NCBI GenBank assembly: GCA_002453475.1
Contig: DKGY01000051.1
Span: 1-5,073 of the forward strand
Direction: 5' to 3'
Source: Clostridium sp. UBA6758
Lineage (GTDB): Bacteria; Bacillota; Clostridia; Clostridiales; Clostridiaceae
Length of the DNA: 5,073 bases
Positions 4,596-5,073 of the stretch are shown piece by piece. Positions within the stretch are counted from its first letter, which is position 1. Each line of letters opens with the position of its first letter. A program made the position numbers and the translations under genes. The notes beneath the pieces were generated by a model. The model saw nothing but the letters and a program-made list of their open reading frames with translations, was not told the DNA's origin and made no database searches.

Positions 4596-4637
4596 AAAGA
4601 GTGTCCAGAAATAAGTCATTTCCTGAACGCTCTTTTT
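4596..4637. terminator. bidirectional intrinsic terminator
   Basis: AAAGAGTGTCCAGAAAT (4596-4612) pairs with ATTTCCTGAACGCTCTTT (4618-4635) around AAGTC. There is one bulged base, one G-U pair and one mismatch. The plus strand ends CTCTTTTT, and the minus strand ends CTCTTTTATTT. It insulates the fic-resolvase operon from read-through out of the minus-strand gene at 4791-5072. Confidence 0.65.
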
Positions 4638-4704
4638 CGCAATTTCATCATAGATATTCTGTTACTAGATTTTTAATTTGCTCAACAATTTTTATAATTT
4701 ATAA

Positions 4705-4722
4705 GTGTATCCCGGTATACAC
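4705..4722. repeat. inverted repeat GTGTAT-6-ATACAC
   Basis: GTGTAT (4705-4710) and ATACAC (4717-4722) are exact reverse complements around CCCGGT. It lies next to the GC-rich hairpin at 4726-4755. No T-run follows on either strand, so a terminator role is doubtful. Confidence 0.4.
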
Positions 4723-4725
4723 ATT

Positions 4726-4755
4726 CCCCCGCCAATAATTTTGATCTGACGAGGG
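4726..4755 (-). repeat. GC-rich hairpin downstream of the rightmost gene
   Basis: As minus-strand RNA, CCCUCGUCA (4755-4747) pairs completely with UGGCGGGGG (4734-4726), with two U-G wobbles and a 12-nt loop. As plus-strand RNA the wobbles become mismatches, so the minus transcript is the likely carrier. It begins 36 nt after the stop of the gene at 4791. It may be a terminator stem without a U tail or a 3' RNA-stabilising element. Confidence 0.45.
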
Positions 4756-4790
4756 ATATTTATTATTATAATCAAATATTTTTCAAGCAA

Positions 4791-5072
4791 TTACAGATTT
4801 AGTGCCGCTTCCAAGAATAATCTTCCCATACCGCTAATACTGGTATAAGCAGACATGTATGCACGTCCATTTCCAGCTGTATTTTGGGAAGCATATCCCC
4901 ATCCAGTATTATAAGAGAAGGTATTGCTAGTGGGATATTTCCATGCAGTCTGTTGAGCATTTGGTCCTCTATACGTTACATAACGATCGGAGACGATGAT
5001 TGATGAGGTAGAAGCTTTGCTCCAAGATCCATGACATTTTTCTACCTTTATAGTATTACCAGAAATCCAATA
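4791..5072 (-). CDS. partial gene, unrecognised Gly/Ser/Asn/aromatic-rich protein (C-terminal 93 residues)
   Basis: An uninterrupted minus-strand frame enters from the right edge and ends at TAA 4793-4791, 93 codons long. Residues visible include CHGSWSKASTSS, SDRYVTYRGPNAQQTAWKYP, FSYNTGWGYASQNTAGNG and AYMSAYTSISGMGRLFLEAAL at the end. The composition (Tyr, Trp, Ser, Asn, Gly, few charges, one Cys) suggests a small exported, beta-rich protein such as a surface or bacteriocin-like polypeptide. I do not recognise the family, and the signal peptide, if present, lies outside the window. A lactococcin 972-type bacteriocin was considered because of the aromatic and Ser-rich make-up, but the motifs do not match well. 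The steady codon pattern over 280 bp makes a real gene likely. Two hairpins and a terminator follow it. Confidence 0.7.
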   Translation of the reverse strand, partial: YWISGNTIKVEKCHGSWSKASTSSIIVSDRYVTYRGPNAQQTAWKYPTSNTFSYNTGWGYASQNTAGNGRAYMSAYTSISGMGRLFLEAALNL

Positions 5073-5073
5073 G

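Larger units (their letters stand above)
4484..4790. other. intergenic region of 307 bp between the fic promoter and the rightmost gene
   Basis: I found no convincing gene here. It holds one strong terminator hairpin (4596-4637) and two further stem-loops after the rightmost gene (4705-4722 and 4726-4755). A minus-strand ATG frame of 24 codons (4579-4505) has no ribosome binding site. The rest is AT-rich filler. Confidence 0.6.

Overview
The window looks like accessory DNA, most likely plasmid-borne, from an Enterococcus-like Firmicute (Lactobacillales). It is AT-rich, with strong AGGAGG-type ribosome binding sites. It carries a fic gene whose product closely resembles my memory of the Enterococcus faecalis Fic protein, followed at once by a plasmid-type serine resolvase. 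Every well-supported gene lies on the minus strand and reads right to left.

Layout from right to left. (1) 4791-5072 is the 3' part of an unrecognised Gly/Ser/Asn/aromatic-rich protein that runs off the right edge. It is followed by two hairpins (4726-4755, 4705-4722) and a bidirectional terminator (about 4596-4637). (2) 3156-4483 is a plasmid-maintenance module. A near-consensus promoter is embedded in an 87-bp array of resolvase-like half-sites (inverted pair 4456-4483, direct pair 4397-4421). Next come fic (3777-4382) and, 15 bp later, the resolvase gene (3156-3761). The presumed res site is therefore separated from its resolvase gene by fic, and resolvase binding would be expected to repress the whole operon. 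(3) 1412-3050 is a candidate secreted-toxin/immunity cassette. It has a promoter inside a dyad (3011-3050) and a signal-peptide protein resembling the SAR2788-type putative toxins (2379-2978). The toxin-like C-terminal module (2125-2406) lies in the -1 frame after an A8 tract that contains the heptamer A-AAA-AAG. A DUF3885-like protein (1491-2087) follows as the likely immunity partner, then a minus-strand terminator (1412-1452). (4) 941-1490 has no gene but is dense in hairpins and has an intrinsic terminator at 1138-1161. (5) 221-940 is an unrecognised protein with two C-terminal membrane helices. (6) 1-149 holds a terminator whose hairpin pairs best as plus-strand RNA, and possibly the tail of a plus-strand gene.

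The most interesting points are the split toxin gene at a slippery A8 run (one 284-aa protein if the frame is bridged) and fic sitting between a Sin/beta-like two-subsite res site and its resolvase. Several starts were moved to the codon with a proper ribosome binding site: fic to ATG 4382, the toxin gene to TTG 2978, and the DUF3885 gene to ATG 2087. Family names are from memory of motifs. No database search was possible.
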